Notes: generated from the letters alone by a model not told the origin. DNA of 64,000 nucleotides from Sphaerisporangium sp. (GCA_025964675.1 JAOPYI010000115.1:25221-89220); one strand, 5' to 3'. Shown: positions 9,399 through 18,714, counted from the first letter of the stretch. Made by a program: numbers and translations.

Positions 9399-10075
9399 TT
9401 GGACCAGCCGCGCTTCGGCGGCTTCGGCGCCTTGGCGACGACGTTTCCCAACATGATCATGCCCGTGATCTCGATCACGGGGGCGTCCGGCGAGGCGGAC
9501 TCCGGCACGTGGTTCTTCTTCCCCCCGAGCACGGCGGACGCGGGGATGATCACGCGTACGCCGTCGGGAACGATCAGCGTGAGCGTCGCCCCGACCACGG
9601 TGGCCTGCACCGTGATGTGGCTGCTCTGGAGCAGCGCCTCACGCAGGTCGAGCGTGACGCCGGTGCCGACGGCCGTCACCGAGTATCGCGAGGGGACCAC
9701 CCAGCGGCCGTCGCGCTGCTCGGAGCGGAACAGCGCCATCACCGGCTCCCCGTCGGCGCGCAGGGGCTGCAGATGCGGGGGAAGCAGGTCGGCGGTGAGC
9801 GCGGCCAGCTCGCCCAGCGTGCGCGCCCTGTAGACGCCCTCGACGCGCTCCTCGTGCTCGGCGAGGGTGAGCCTGCCGTCCGCCACGGCGTCGCGCAGCA
9901 CGGTGGCCACACGCTCACGATCGTCGTCGGAGGCCCTCAGGTCCTGCGGGGGCGGGCCCTGGCCGCTCTGGGGCGCGCTGAGGATGCCGGCCAGGAACTG
10001 CCGCAGAGCCGGGGCGCCCTGCTCGTGCCAACGGGCGCTCCAGCGCTCGTGACGCGCTCCGCGTTCGGCTTCCAC
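9386..10075 (-). CDS. DUF1707 and LiaF-like domain protein
   Basis: 229 residues. An N-terminal segment precedes a DUF1707 domain (about residues 45-100: DLRASDDDRERVATVLRDAVADGRLTLAEHEER...). A C-terminal beta-rich domain (about 125-205) resembles the cell-wall-stress LiaF/YvqF C-terminal domain, with repeated VTLDL, ITVQATVVGATLTLIVPDGV strands. The last ~20 residues are basic (KAPKPPKRGWSKRRP). DUF1707 is common in actinobacteria, sometimes with membrane anchors; none is seen here. GTG 10075 is chosen because TACTGT (10082-10087 on the plus strand) is 6 nt upstream. Function unknown. Confidence 0.78.
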   Translation of the reverse strand: MEAERGARHERWSARWHEQGAPALRQFLAGILSAPQSGQGPPPQDLRASDDDRERVATVLRDAVADGRLTLAEHEERVEGVYRARTLGELAALTADLLPPHLQPLRADGEPVMALFRSEQRDGRWVVPSRYSVTAVGTGVTLDLREALLQSSHITVQATVVGATLTLIVPDGVRVIIPASAVLGGKKNHVPESASPDAPVIEITGMIMLGNVVAKAPKPPKRGWSKRRP

Positions 10076-10265
10076 GCCTCGACAGTAACCTCCACTGCGA
10101 CCTCGACGAACCCCTATAGCCACGACTCGGCGGAATACCGGCAGGTACGAAGCACATCAGGAGAGAAGATCCGTCAGAATTATCTGACTCGGCCCGTTCC
10201 GGCTGACCTGCCCATTACAGGCCGCCCGTGACGGTCGCCGACCCGTGCACGAAGGAGCCGACCGC

Positions 10266-10667
10266 GTGAGCTACAAGGACGACGCCGCTTTCTGGGCATG
10301 CCCCCACGGGCACGACGCCCGCTACGGCTGCGTCACTTGCTACGAGGAGTCGGCCGACCCCGACCCGGAGGCGCCCATCTGGGATGTCGCCGTGTGGTTC
10401 ACCTCGCGCCAGCCGATCCCGATCAAGGCCCTGCAGGACGTCCACCGGCACGGCCGTCGTTTCCTGCTGGACAAGCTCTCGGCTCCGTACATCTACCTCC
10501 TGACGGGCCAGGCACGGGCGCCGCAAGGAGGCCAGGCCGTCGCCGGAGTCGTCGGCTTCCTCGTCCACAACCGTCACGTGGTGGATGACTTCACCGTGCA
10601 GGAGACCCGGGCGGTACGGGTCGCCCCATCCCCAGACGTCCCTTCGGGAGAAAGGGTCTGGCCGTGA
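10266..10667 (+). CDS. Hypothetical protein with N-terminal CxxHG...CxxC pattern
   Basis: 133 residues, not recognised. The N-terminus has a possible metal-binding pattern, ACPHGHDARYGCVTCYE (Cys/His spaced like a small zinc ribbon). The remainder is a soluble alpha/beta segment (DVAVWFTSRQPIPIKALQDVHRH...). GTG 10266 is chosen because GAAGGAG (10251-10257) lies 8 nt upstream; an in-frame GTG at 10245 would sit ahead of that site. It is followed by the MFS promoter. Confidence 0.65.
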   Translation: MSYKDDAAFWACPHGHDARYGCVTCYEESADPDPEAPIWDVAVWFTSRQPIPIKALQDVHRHGRRFLLDKLSAPYIYLLTGQARAPQGGQAVAGVVGFLVHNRHVVDDFTVQETRAVRVAPSPDVPSGERVWP

Positions 10668-10701
10668 CGGCCTGACCGTCAACGCCCTCGCCTTCAGCCC
10701 A

Positions 10702-10730
10702 TTGACCGGAGTGGCCGGTACTCGTACCCT
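10702..10730 (+). promoter_or_regulatory. Promoter of the MFS transporter gene
   Basis: TTGACC (10702-10707) and TACCCT (10725-10730) are separated by exactly 17 nt and lie 45 nt before the gene start. This is the best vegetative sigma-factor-type promoter in the first 12 kb. Confidence 0.55.
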
Positions 10731-10774
10731 GGCGAAACCTGAATTTGCCTCATGTTTCCCTTCGGAGGCCAGCG

Positions 10775-12025
10775 GTGCCTACACCACGTGACCGGCGCGC
10801 GCGCCTCGCCACCTTCGCCGTCTTCTTCGTGCAGGGGCTGACCTTCGCCACCCTGCTCACCCAAGTGGCGGCCCTGCAGAAGAAGCACGGTCTCAGCGAC
10901 GGGGAGCTGTCCATCCTGCTCCTGGTCGTGCCGGTCATCGCCGGAGCGGGGAGCGTTCTCGCGGGCGAGGTGGCCAAGCGGTACGGCAGCCGGTGGGTGC
11001 TCCGGGTCGCGCAGCCTCTCGCCGGCCTGGCCGTCGTGCTGGCGGGGCTCGCGGCCAACGTGCCCGAGCTCGTCGGCGCCAACGTGCTGTTCGGCCTGTG
11101 CCTGGGCGCGGTCGACGCGGGGATGAACATGCAGGCCGTCACGGTCGAGCGGAGGTACGGCCGGCCGATCCTCACCGGTTTCCACGCCCTGTGGAGCGCG
11201 GCGGCGGTCATCGGCGCGATCTGGGCCTCGGCCGCCGGAGGCCTGGGATTGAACCTGCCCGCGACCTTCGCCGTCGCCATGGTGGCCGGCGTCGTCATCG
11301 CCGTGATCGCCGGTCCCAGGCTGTGCGCCCCGGAGGAGGAGCACGTCGAGACGCCGGCAGAGACCGTGACCTCGACCGGCTCCGGCGGCTCGCCTGCCTC
11401 TGCCGGCTCGGGAGGTCAGGGCGGTCCAGGCGGCGCGGGGCGGCGGTTCCCGTGGAGGCCGATCCTGCCGCTGTGCCTGGCGATGGCCTTCCTTTACGTC
11501 GGCGACGCGTCGATCTCCAACTTCGGGTCCGTCTACATGGACAAGATCATGCACTCGAGCGCGGCGGTCGTCCCGCTGGCGCTCGCGGCGTACCAGGCGA
11601 CCACGTTCGTGGTCAGGATCGGCGGCGACTTCGCCGTCCGCAGGTACGGCCCGGCGGCGATCGTCCGCATCGGGGGCGCGCTGGCCGCCGTGGGCTTCGC
11701 CGGGATCGTCGCCGCGCCGAACGAGCCCCTGGCCATCGTGGCCTTCGGCGTGACCGGGGTGGGCCTGTCGGTGGTGGCACCGCAGTCGTTCTCAGCCGCC
11801 GGGCGACTGGACCCGGCCGGCATGGGGGTCGCCATCGCGCGGGTCAACATGTTCAACTACGTGGGCTTCATCGTGGGAGCCGCCCTGGTCGGCGGCATAG
11901 CGGACGCCGCCGACTACCAGATCGCCTTCGCCGCCCCCCTCGTGCTGGCGGCCGGCATCATCGCGCTGGCCCGCGGCTTCCAGCCCAAGACGCGCCTTGC
12001 GGCATCCGAGCTCACCGAGGCCTGA
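10775..12025 (+). CDS. MFS transporter
   Basis: 416 residues with about 12 hydrophobic segments, split by a Gly/Ser/Pro-rich cytoplasmic loop at roughly residues 185-225. The loop-2 motif is GEVAKRYGSRWVLR, and the AVDAGMNMQAVTVERRYGRPILTGFHALWSAA segment resembles the YbjJ/fucose-permease-like MFS subgroup. The substrate cannot be assigned. GTG 10775 is supported by GGAGG at 10764-10768. It converges on the inositol operon, but nothing in the sequence shows it carries inositol. Confidence 0.88.
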   Translation: MPTPRDRRARLATFAVFFVQGLTFATLLTQVAALQKKHGLSDGELSILLLVVPVIAGAGSVLAGEVAKRYGSRWVLRVAQPLAGLAVVLAGLAANVPELVGANVLFGLCLGAVDAGMNMQAVTVERRYGRPILTGFHALWSAAAVIGAIWASAAGGLGLNLPATFAVAMVAGVVIAVIAGPRLCAPEEEHVETPAETVTSTGSGGSPASAGSGGQGGPGGAGRRFPWRPILPLCLAMAFLYVGDASISNFGSVYMDKIMHSSAAVVPLALAAYQATTFVVRIGGDFAVRRYGPAAIVRIGGALAAVGFAGIVAAPNEPLAIVAFGVTGVGLSVVAPQSFSAAGRLDPAGMGVAIARVNMFNYVGFIVGAALVGGIADAADYQIAFAAPLVLAAGIIALARGFQPKTRLAASELTEA

Positions 12026-12056
12026 GCCCACCACCGTTTCCTCGGTTTTCCAGGCG

Positions 12057-13898
12057 TCACAGGTACGGGCGCTGGCCGCCTTTGAATTGTTCGTAGCGGT
12101 CGCGGATTTCGGGGGTGGTGGAAACCTCGGCGATGGGGACGTCCCACCAGGCGGTCGTCTCGGGTGACGGGCCTGGGACGGTCTCGAGGTAGACGACCGT
12201 TGTGGTCGTCGCCTCCCGGGCCTTGGTCAGGGCGACCCGCAGGGACTCGGGGTCTGCGGCGCGGAGCACGTCGGCTCCGAGGCTGGCGGCGTTGGCGGCC
12301 AGGTCGACGGGCAGGTACGTGCCGTCCAGCTCGCCGCCCGGCGAGCGCGTGCGGTACGCCGTGCCGAGGCGTCGCGCGCCCACGGACTCGGAGAGGCCGC
12401 CGATGGACGCGAAGCCGTGGTTGTCCACGATCACGACGATCAGCTTGACGCGCTCCTGCACGGCGGTGGCGATCTCCTGGGCCATCATCAGGTACGACCC
12501 GTCGCCGACGAGCACGAACACCTCGCGTTCTGGCGCCGCCAGCTTCACGCCGAGGCCGCCCGCGATCTCATAGCCCATGCAGGAGTAGCCGTACTCCACG
12601 TGGTAGGCCTTGGGGTCGGCGGCACGCCATAGCTTGTGCAGGTCACCCGGCATCGAACCCGCGGCGTTGACCACCACGCCATCCTGCCCGGCGACCTCGT
12701 TGAGCACGCCCAGCACGACCGGCTGCGTCAGCGTGTCACCGGCGTACAGCTCCGACACACGAGCCTGCCATTCACGGCTCAGCTCGGTGGCGCGGGAGGT
12801 CCAGGACGGTTCGGCCTTCCAGCCGTCGAGGTCGAGCAGCGCGAGCCCTTCGCGGGCGTCGCCGACGAGCATGACCCCGGCGTGCTTGGCGGCGTCGAAG
12901 GCCGTGACGTTGAGGTTGACGAAGCGGGCGTCGCCGAAGAGCGTGCGCGAGGCCGTGGTGAAGTCGGTGTAACGCGTGCCGATCCCGATGACGAGGTCGG
13001 CCTCGCGGGCGATCTCGTTGGCGGCGGCCGTGCCGGTGTGCCCGATGGCCCCGAGCGCGCACGGGTGATCGTACGGCAGGGCGCCCTTGCCCGCCTGGGT
13101 CTCGCCGACCGGCACGCCGTGGGCCCCGGCGAAGGCGGCCAGCTCCTCCCAGGCCTCGCTGTAGATCACGCCGCCGCCCGCGACGATCAGTGGCCGCCGT
13201 GACTGCCTGATCGCCTCGACGGCCCGCTCCACGGAGGCGGAGTCGGGGATCGGCCTGGCCACGTGCCAGACCCTGCGCTCGAACAGCTCGGCGGGCCAGT
13301 CGTACGCCTCGGCCTGGACGTCCTGCGGCAAGGCGAGCGTCACGGCGCCGGTCTCGGCGGGGTCGGTGAGCACCCGCATGGCCGCCATCAGCGCGGAGAT
13401 GAGCTGTTCGGGCCGGTTGATCCGGTCGAAGAAGCGCGACACCGGCCGCAGGCAGTCGTTGACGCTGATGTCGTACGACCGGGGATCCTCCAGCTCCTGC
13501 AGGACGGCCCCGGCGGCGCGGGTCGCGAAGATGTCGCCGGGCAGCAGCAGCACCGGGATGCGGTTGATCGTCGCGAGGGCCGCCCCGGTCACCAGGTTGG
13601 TGGCGCCAGGGCCGATCGACGTCGTGCACGCGAAGGTTGAGAGCCGGTTGCGCGTCCTGGCGAAGCCGACGGCGGTGTGCACCATGGCCTGCTCGTTCCT
13701 CGCCAGGTAGTACGGCAGGGGGTCCCGGAGGCCGGCGCCGCGCTCCGCCAGCGCCTGGCCTACTCCAGCGACGTTCCCGTGCCCGAAGATGCCGAAGCAG
13801 CCCTCGATGAGCCGCTGCTCCACACCGTCGCGCTCGCTCCACTGCTCGCCGAGGAACCGCACCAGCGCCTGCGCCACGGTCAGCCGGATCGTCGTCAT
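12057..13898 (-). CDS. iolD: 3D-(3,5/4)-trihydroxycyclohexane-1,2-dione hydrolase
   Basis: 613 residues. A thiamine-diphosphate enzyme that opens the inositol-derived diketone ring to 5-deoxy-D-glucuronate. The acetolactate-synthase-like layout is clear: an N-terminal PYR domain with GIFGHGNVAG and the catalytic-Glu-type region, a central domain, then a C-terminal PP domain with GDGSYLMMAQEIATA...VIVDNHGF (the GDG...N cofactor motif). It is the last gene of the iol operon, and its ATG overlaps the iolB stop by 4 nt (ATGA). No iolA is seen in the window. Confidence 0.96.
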   Translation of the reverse strand: MTTIRLTVAQALVRFLGEQWSERDGVEQRLIEGCFGIFGHGNVAGVGQALAERGAGLRDPLPYYLARNEQAMVHTAVGFARTRNRLSTFACTTSIGPGATNLVTGAALATINRIPVLLLPGDIFATRAAGAVLQELEDPRSYDISVNDCLRPVSRFFDRINRPEQLISALMAAMRVLTDPAETGAVTLALPQDVQAEAYDWPAELFERRVWHVARPIPDSASVERAVEAIRQSRRPLIVAGGGVIYSEAWEELAAFAGAHGVPVGETQAGKGALPYDHPCALGAIGHTGTAAANEIAREADLVIGIGTRYTDFTTASRTLFGDARFVNLNVTAFDAAKHAGVMLVGDAREGLALLDLDGWKAEPSWTSRATELSREWQARVSELYAGDTLTQPVVLGVLNEVAGQDGVVVNAAGSMPGDLHKLWRAADPKAYHVEYGYSCMGYEIAGGLGVKLAAPEREVFVLVGDGSYLMMAQEIATAVQERVKLIVVIVDNHGFASIGGLSESVGARRLGTAYRTRSPGGELDGTYLPVDLAANAASLGADVLRAADPESLRVALTKAREATTTTVVYLETVPGPSPETTAWWDVPIAEVSTTPEIRDRYEQFKGGQRPYL

Positions 13899-14854
13899 GC
13901 CTTCGCCTCCGGCTCGCCGTTCAGGGGAGATGGAGACACGCCATGGCCACGGGACGGCTCGCGTGGGTCACCCTCGGCAGGAGACGTGCCGCCATTCGAG
14001 GCGGATCGCCCGGGGGCTGAGCCGTTGCCTGCCGAGGTCATGGGGACGCGGGGGTCGACGGCCTGGCCCTCCCAGCTCGACCGGATCCAGGCGTGCCGGG
14101 GGTCGTCGCAGAACGCCATGGACCGCTTCGCGGCGGGCCCCGCGAGCACGTTGAGGTAGTACAGGTCGTAGCCGGGTGCGGCCATCGAAGGGCCGTGGTA
14201 GCCGTGCGGCACGAGCACGACGTCACCGCAGCTCACCTCCGCCAGCACCTCGATGGGCCTGCCCGGCGAGCCGTACACCCGCTGGTAGCCGGGGCCTCCC
14301 TCGAAGTAGTAGATCTCCTCGAGCACGGCCTCCCCGTCGGTGCACGCGTCGTGCTTGTGCGGAGGGTAGGACGACCAGTTGCCCTCGGGGGTCAGCACCT
14401 CGACGGCGACGAGCTTGTCGCACTCGAAGGCGTCCGGGGCGCAGAAGTTGTTGACCTGGCGGCTGGCCTGCCCGGCTCCCCGCACCTCCACGGGGACCTC
14501 TTCGGCCGGGCCGTACCGCACAGGAAGCCGCCGCGTCGCGAGGGCCGAGGGCAGGGCGAAGCGGCCCTCGCCGGTGAGGCGCGCCGCCGACCCGACGGGC
14601 AGGTAGGCGAAGTCGGTCACGCCACCGAAGACGGAATCGCGCCCATGGAGATCGAGGCGTACCCCGTCGCACTCGACGACGCAGGACCCGGACAGAGGCA
14701 GGACCAGCATCTCCTCGTCCCCGGTGCCGAACTCGACGGTCTCCCCGGAGAGGTTGACGGTCCGCAGCCCGGCGTACGTCCAGCCGGCGAGCGCGGGCGA
14801 GATCCGCAGCGCCCAGGGGGCCTCAGCGGTGGAGCCGGCGGGGATGTACGACAT
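13895..14854 (-). CDS. iolB: 5-deoxy-glucuronate isomerase
   Basis: 319 residues. Converts 5-deoxy-glucuronate to 2-deoxy-5-keto-gluconate. A bicupin with the metal-site segment SSYPPHKHDACT...EEIYYFEGG and a later VPHGYHGPSMAAPGYDLYYLNVLAG. The family normally ends soon after the DPRVP motif; here a further ~46-residue Gly/Ser/Pro/Glu tail follows, with lower third-position GC than the core, so it looks newly acquired and disordered. ATG 14854 overlaps the stop of the aldolase by one base, giving tight coupling. Confidence 0.94.
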   Translation of the reverse strand: MSYIPAGSTAEAPWALRISPALAGWTYAGLRTVNLSGETVEFGTGDEEMLVLPLSGSCVVECDGVRLDLHGRDSVFGGVTDFAYLPVGSAARLTGEGRFALPSALATRRLPVRYGPAEEVPVEVRGAGQASRQVNNFCAPDAFECDKLVAVEVLTPEGNWSSYPPHKHDACTDGEAVLEEIYYFEGGPGYQRVYGSPGRPIEVLAEVSCGDVVLVPHGYHGPSMAAPGYDLYYLNVLAGPAAKRSMAFCDDPRHAWIRSSWEGQAVDPRVPMTSAGNGSAPGRSASNGGTSPAEGDPREPSRGHGVSPSPLNGEPEAKA

Positions 14855-15735
14855 CAGGACACCTCCAGCAGCCCGGCGGCGGTGTCGACGGCCGCGGCCA
14901 CATCGTCGTCGGGAGGGTAGAGCAGCGCGCGCCCGACCACGAGACCTCGCACGCCCGGAAGCCGCAGCGCCTTGCTCCACGAGGAGTACACCTGGTCGGG
15001 GGCCACGGTGGGATCGCCGCCGAGCAGCAGGGTGGGCAGGGTGGTGGCCTCCATGACCCGTTGCATCTCCTCGATGACCGGGATCTTCAGCCACGTGTGC
15101 GCGGAGGTCGCGCCGAGCCCCTGGGCGACGTGGATGGCGTGGATCATGCCTTCCGGGGACAGATCGTGGTGGACCACGCCCTCGTCCCTGTGGGACCAGA
15201 ACGGCTCCACCATGGCCACCAGACCCTGCCTGGCCAGGCTCGTCACGGCTCGCGAGCAGGACTCCAGGGTGTCCGCCGTCTCGGCCGACCTCAGGCCGAT
15301 ACGGCAGAGCATCTTGCCCCCGTCGAGCCGCATGCGGACGATGGACTCGGTGTCGTAGGCCGTGAATCGGTCGTCGAACTCGAAGGCCGTGCCGTGGAGG
15401 CCGCCGCGGTTCATCGACCCGATCACGACCTTGCCGTGGAGCGCGCCGAGCAGCAGCAGATCTTCCACGATGTCGGGGGTGGCGAGCAGGCCGTCGACCC
15501 CGGGCCTTGCGAGCGCCACGCACAGCCGGTCGAGCAGCTCGATGCGGCTGCCCATGGCCATCGGCCGCCCACGAACGCCGAGCGCGCCCCTGGCCGAGTG
15601 GTCCGCCGCGATGATCAGCAGCTGGTCGCGGTCCGCGAGCAGTGGCCTGCGGCGACGTTCCGCGGCGGCCTGGGCGATCTTGCCGGGATACCGCGCGCGG
15701 TCCTCCGCGAGCCGCCTGCGGTCCTCGTCACGCAT
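14854..15735 (-). CDS. Cgl0159-family (beta/alpha)8 aldolase, probable 2-deoxy-5-keto-gluconate-6-phosphate aldolase
   Basis: 293 residues, a DeoC/LacD-like TIM barrel. Segments include LLIIAADHSARGALG near residue 43, GVDGLLATPDIVEDL, an IGSMNRGGLHG turn, and LKIPV as the candidate Schiff-base lysine strand, then LLGGDP and GLVVGRALLYP. In actinobacterial inositol operons this protein sits where IolJ is expected and probably splits DKGP into dihydroxyacetone phosphate and malonic semialdehyde; this role is inferred from position. ATG 15735 overlaps iolC by 8 nt. The frame is open upstream, but only inside iolC. Confidence 0.85.
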   Translation of the reverse strand: MRDEDRRRLAEDRARYPGKIAQAAAERRRRPLLADRDQLLIIAADHSARGALGVRGRPMAMGSRIELLDRLCVALARPGVDGLLATPDIVEDLLLLGALHGKVVIGSMNRGGLHGTAFEFDDRFTAYDTESIVRMRLDGGKMLCRIGLRSAETADTLESCSRAVTSLARQGLVAMVEPFWSHRDEGVVHHDLSPEGMIHAIHVAQGLGATSAHTWLKIPVIEEMQRVMEATTLPTLLLGGDPTVAPDQVYSSWSKALRLPGVRGLVVGRALLYPPDDDVAAAVDTAAGLLEVS

Positions 15736-16672
15736 GAGCTTTCCCCGAGAGCACTGCCTCGACCTCCTTGGCTGTGGGCATGGCCGGCGCGCAGGCGAGA
15801 CGTCCGGCCACGATGGCGCCCGCCGCGTTGGCGAACCGCAGCGTACGCTCAAGGCTCCGGCCCGCGAGCAGGCCGTCGCAGAGCGCGCCGCCGAACGCGT
15901 CGCCCGCGCCGAGCCCGTTCACCACCTCGACCGGCACGGGCGGGACCTCCACGGTCTCGTCGGCCGTCATGCCCAGCACGCCGCCGGAGCCCTGCTTCAC
16001 GATCGCCAGCTCGACGCCCTGGTCCAGCAGCGCCCTGGCGGCCTCGTACGGCTTGCGCGTGCCGGTGGCGACTTCGCATTCGTCGAGGTTCCCCACGGCC
16101 ACCGTGACGTGCTGTAGCGCCTTACGCACCTGATCTCGGGCCGCCTGCGCCGAGGACCAGAACATGGGGCGGTAGTCGAGGTCGAGCACGGTCAGCGGCG
16201 CGCGGCCTCGGGCCTCCCAGGCGGCGAAGTGGGCGCTTCTGGACGGGTCCTGCGACAGCCCGGTGACCGTCGCCCAGAACAGGCCCGCGTCCCTGATCGC
16301 CGCCAGGTCCAGCTCTTCCGGATATATCTCCAGATCGGGGGCCTTGGGAAAGCGGTAGAAGTACAGCGGGAAGTCCTCGGGCGGGCGGATCTCGCAGAAC
16401 GTCACCGGTGTCGGCAGGCCCTCGACCTCGCTCACGTACTGGTCATCCACGCCGTACGAGCGCAGCGCGTCGTGGATGAACGCGCCGAACGGATCGGCGC
16501 CGGTCCGGGTGATCACGGCGGCCCGGCGGCCCAGTCTGGAGGCGGCGACCGCGACGTTGCTCGGGCTGCCGCCGAGATACTTGCCGAAGGTCTCCACCTC
16601 GCGCAGCGAGACACCGATCTGGAGGGGGTAGATGTCCACCCCCACCCTGCCGATGGTGAGCACCTCGGTCAT
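15728..16672 (-). CDS. iolC: 5-dehydro-2-deoxygluconokinase
   Basis: 314 residues, PfkB-family sugar kinase. Both family signatures are visible: KYLGGSPSNVAVAASRLG near residue 31 and the C-terminal NGLGAGDAFGGALCDGLL with the catalytic Asp. It phosphorylates 2-deoxy-5-keto-D-gluconate in inositol breakdown. The start ATG overlaps the iolE stop by 4 nt (ATGA). Confidence 0.94.
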   Translation of the reverse strand: MTEVLTIGRVGVDIYPLQIGVSLREVETFGKYLGGSPSNVAVAASRLGRRAAVITRTGADPFGAFIHDALRSYGVDDQYVSEVEGLPTPVTFCEIRPPEDFPLYFYRFPKAPDLEIYPEELDLAAIRDAGLFWATVTGLSQDPSRSAHFAAWEARGRAPLTVLDLDYRPMFWSSAQAARDQVRKALQHVTVAVGNLDECEVATGTRKPYEAARALLDQGVELAIVKQGSGGVLGMTADETVEVPPVPVEVVNGLGAGDAFGGALCDGLLAGRSLERTLRFANAAGAIVAGRLACAPAMPTAKEVEAVLSGKAHA

Positions 16673-17658
16673 GCGTTGCCCTTCGTACCCGGGCCAGGCC
16701 CGGCATGGTACGAAGGCGAGGCGTCGGGCCCGGGCACGCCGCCGGATACCGGCACGGCCTCGGGCGCGGGAGGCGAGAGGCCCGCCAGGTACGTCAGGCT
16801 CTCGAGGACCGAGGCCTCGGGCCCCTGGCCCTCCGGTGGCTCGCCGTCCAGGACGACGTCCTGCTCCATGACGTACCAGCCCTGGTAGCCGGCGTCGCTC
16901 AGCCGGGTCACGATGCCCGCCACGTCCACGTCGCCCCGCCCGAGGGGGCGGTAGATCCCGTCACGCACCGCGTCGGTGTAGGTGAGCTTTCCCGCGCGGA
17001 CCCGCTCGGCGAGCGTGGCGTCCACGTCTTTCAGGTGTACGTGTGCGACCCTGGCTGCTGCCCTGGACACCAGGTCGAGCGGGTCGGTGCCCCCGATGAG
17101 AAGGTGGCCGGTGTCCAGGCAGAGCGGCATGGCGGAGCCGTCGAGCACCCGGTCGACCTCCTCACGCGTCTCGATCATGGTGCCGACGTGCGGGTGGAGG
17201 GTGACGGACCTCCCGAAGGGCTCGGCCTCCTCGATGAGGCGCCCCAGGTTGGCCAGCAGCGTCTTCCAGCCCTCGGCGTCGAGCCGGGGCCTCTCGTCGT
17301 AGCCGTCCGCGCCGGTCGCCGCCGCGAGCACGACGGTCTCCACGTCGCCGTCGGCGAACGCCCTCAACGTGGCACGCGCCTCGGGCACCGGGTCGTACGA
17401 CGGATCGTGCAGCACGACGGGGACGAACCCCCCGATGCCCCGCAGGCCGTACGACTCAAGCAGCGTGCGGCGGTGTTCGGGCGACGGCGGCAGGAAGCCG
17501 TCGGGGCCCAGCTCGGTCGCGTCGAGGCCGAGCGCGCGCATCTCGCCGAGGACGCGGCCCCTGTCCAGCTGGTGACCCCAGCCCGGCACCTCGCACACTC
17601 CCCACGAGATGGGGGCCGCGGCGATCCTCATTGGACCGGTCATGCCGCCGGCGCTCAT
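16669..17658 (-). CDS. iolE: Inosose dehydratase-like sugar phosphate isomerase/epimerase
   Basis: 329 residues, xylose-isomerase-like TIM barrel. The N-terminal motif RIAAAPISWGVCEVPGWG is typical of IolE, as are TLHPHVGTMIETREEVD, the LCLDTGHLLIGG metal-site strand and VAHVHLKDV. IolE removes water from 2-keto-myo-inositol. The C-terminal ~45 residues are Gly/Pro-rich and extend past the usual end. ATG 17658 overlaps the iolG stop by 4 nt. Other in-frame ATGs at 17643 and 17631 are possible starts. Confidence 0.9.
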   Translation of the reverse strand: MSAGGMTGPMRIAAAPISWGVCEVPGWGHQLDRGRVLGEMRALGLDATELGPDGFLPPSPEHRRTLLESYGLRGIGGFVPVVLHDPSYDPVPEARATLRAFADGDVETVVLAAATGADGYDERPRLDAEGWKTLLANLGRLIEEAEPFGRSVTLHPHVGTMIETREEVDRVLDGSAMPLCLDTGHLLIGGTDPLDLVSRAAARVAHVHLKDVDATLAERVRAGKLTYTDAVRDGIYRPLGRGDVDVAGIVTRLSDAGYQGWYVMEQDVVLDGEPPEGQGPEASVLESLTYLAGLSPPAPEAVPVSGGVPGPDASPSYHAGPGPGTKGNA

Positions 17659-18638
17659 ACCGTCACCTCCGCGACCCTCACCGGGCGTCCGGTACGGCGG
17701 GACAGCTCGGCCGCCTCGGCGACGCGGAGGGCGGCCAGGGCGTCCTGGACGGTGCAGTGGCTGTGACCGCCGTCGCGCACGCTGTCGAGGAAGGCGCCGA
17801 TCTCGGTGACGTACGCGGCCTCGAAACGGGCGGCGAAGTCGGGCCACGGCTCGCCCGCGGGGAACTCGGCGGCGGGCTCGGCCGAGGTGAGAGGCACTCG
17901 GTCGTCGAGCCCCACGACGACGGTGTCACGGGTGCCGGCGAGCTCCATCCGCACGTCGTACCCCGCGCCGTTGTATCGCGACCCCTGCATCGTCACCAGG
18001 GTTCCGTCGTCGAGGGTCAGCAGCGCGGCACTGGTGTCCACGTCACCCGCCTCCGCGAAGAACGCGGCCCCCCGGTTGGCGCCCGTGGCGTACACGGACT
18101 CGACCTCCCTGCCGGTCACCCAGCGCAGGATGTCGAAGTCGTGGATGTGGCAGTCGCGGAAGATGCCACCCGAGAGCGGGATGTAGGCCGCGGCGGGCGG
18201 CCGGGGATCGGCGGTCAGCATGTGCACGCGGTGCAGGTCGCCGACCTCGCCGTTCCTGAGCGCCCTGCGCGCGGCGGCGTACCCGGCGTCGAAGCGACGC
18301 TGGAAGCCGATGTGGACGAGCGTGGCGCTACGGCCGGCGGCCTCCATCACGCGTGTGGTCTCCTCGATGCCCGGCGCGACCGGTTTCTCGCAGAACACGG
18401 GGATCCCGGCGTCACAGGCTCGCAGGATCAGCTCGGCGTGGGTGGACGTGGGGGTGGCCACCACCACGGCGTCGGCTTCGAAGGCGTCTCCGACCAGCGC
18501 GCCGACCCGGCCCGCCACCTCCTTGGCCCGCACCTCGTCGGCGTCCGACACGATCAGCTGGCCGACCTGGGGATGGGCGGCGAGCGTCGACGCATGGAAC
18601 GCTCCGATGCGGCCAAGACCCAACAGACCCACACGCAT
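17655..18638 (-). CDS. iolG: Inositol 2-dehydrogenase
   Basis: 327 residues, Gfo/Idh/MocA family. The N-terminal Rossmann motif GLLGLGRIGAFHA is at residues 4-16, EKPVAPG carries the family lysine, and the substrate domain has GIFRDCHIHDFDILRWVTG with the catalytic His/Asp region. It oxidises myo-inositol to 2-keto-myo-inositol with NAD+. ATG 18638 is preceded by GGAGG; the frame is open six codons further to a TTG, which would place that site inside the gene. First gene of a six-gene operon in which every junction overlaps. Confidence 0.94.
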   Translation of the reverse strand: MRVGLLGLGRIGAFHASTLAAHPQVGQLIVSDADEVRAKEVAGRVGALVGDAFEADAVVVATPTSTHAELILRACDAGIPVFCEKPVAPGIEETTRVMEAAGRSATLVHIGFQRRFDAGYAAARRALRNGEVGDLHRVHMLTADPRPPAAAYIPLSGGIFRDCHIHDFDILRWVTGREVESVYATGANRGAAFFAEAGDVDTSAALLTLDDGTLVTMQGSRYNGAGYDVRMELAGTRDTVVVGLDDRVPLTSAEPAAEFPAGEPWPDFAARFEAAYVTEIGAFLDSVRDGGHSHCTVQDALAALRVAEAAELSRRTGRPVRVAEVTV

Positions 18639-18680
18639 AGTGCCTCCGCGGCTCAATCAGCTCATCACAACCCGTCCACA

Positions 18681-18709
18681 GTTCTAAGTATCAGAATGCC
18701 GCGAGTCAA
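18681..18709 (-). promoter_or_regulatory. Promoter of the iol operon
   Basis: On the minus strand TTGACT (18704-18709) and TAGAAC (18681-18686) are 17 nt apart. A start near 18674 would give a 5' UTR of about 36 nt with GGAGG before iolG. The segment is AT-rich compared with its surroundings. Confidence 0.6.
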
Positions 18710-18714
18710 GACTT

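Noticed and set aside
13895..15523. Long frame joining iolB to upstream sequence
   Set aside because: The part before 14854 is the aldolase gene read out of frame; IolB starts at the ATG overlapping the aldolase stop.
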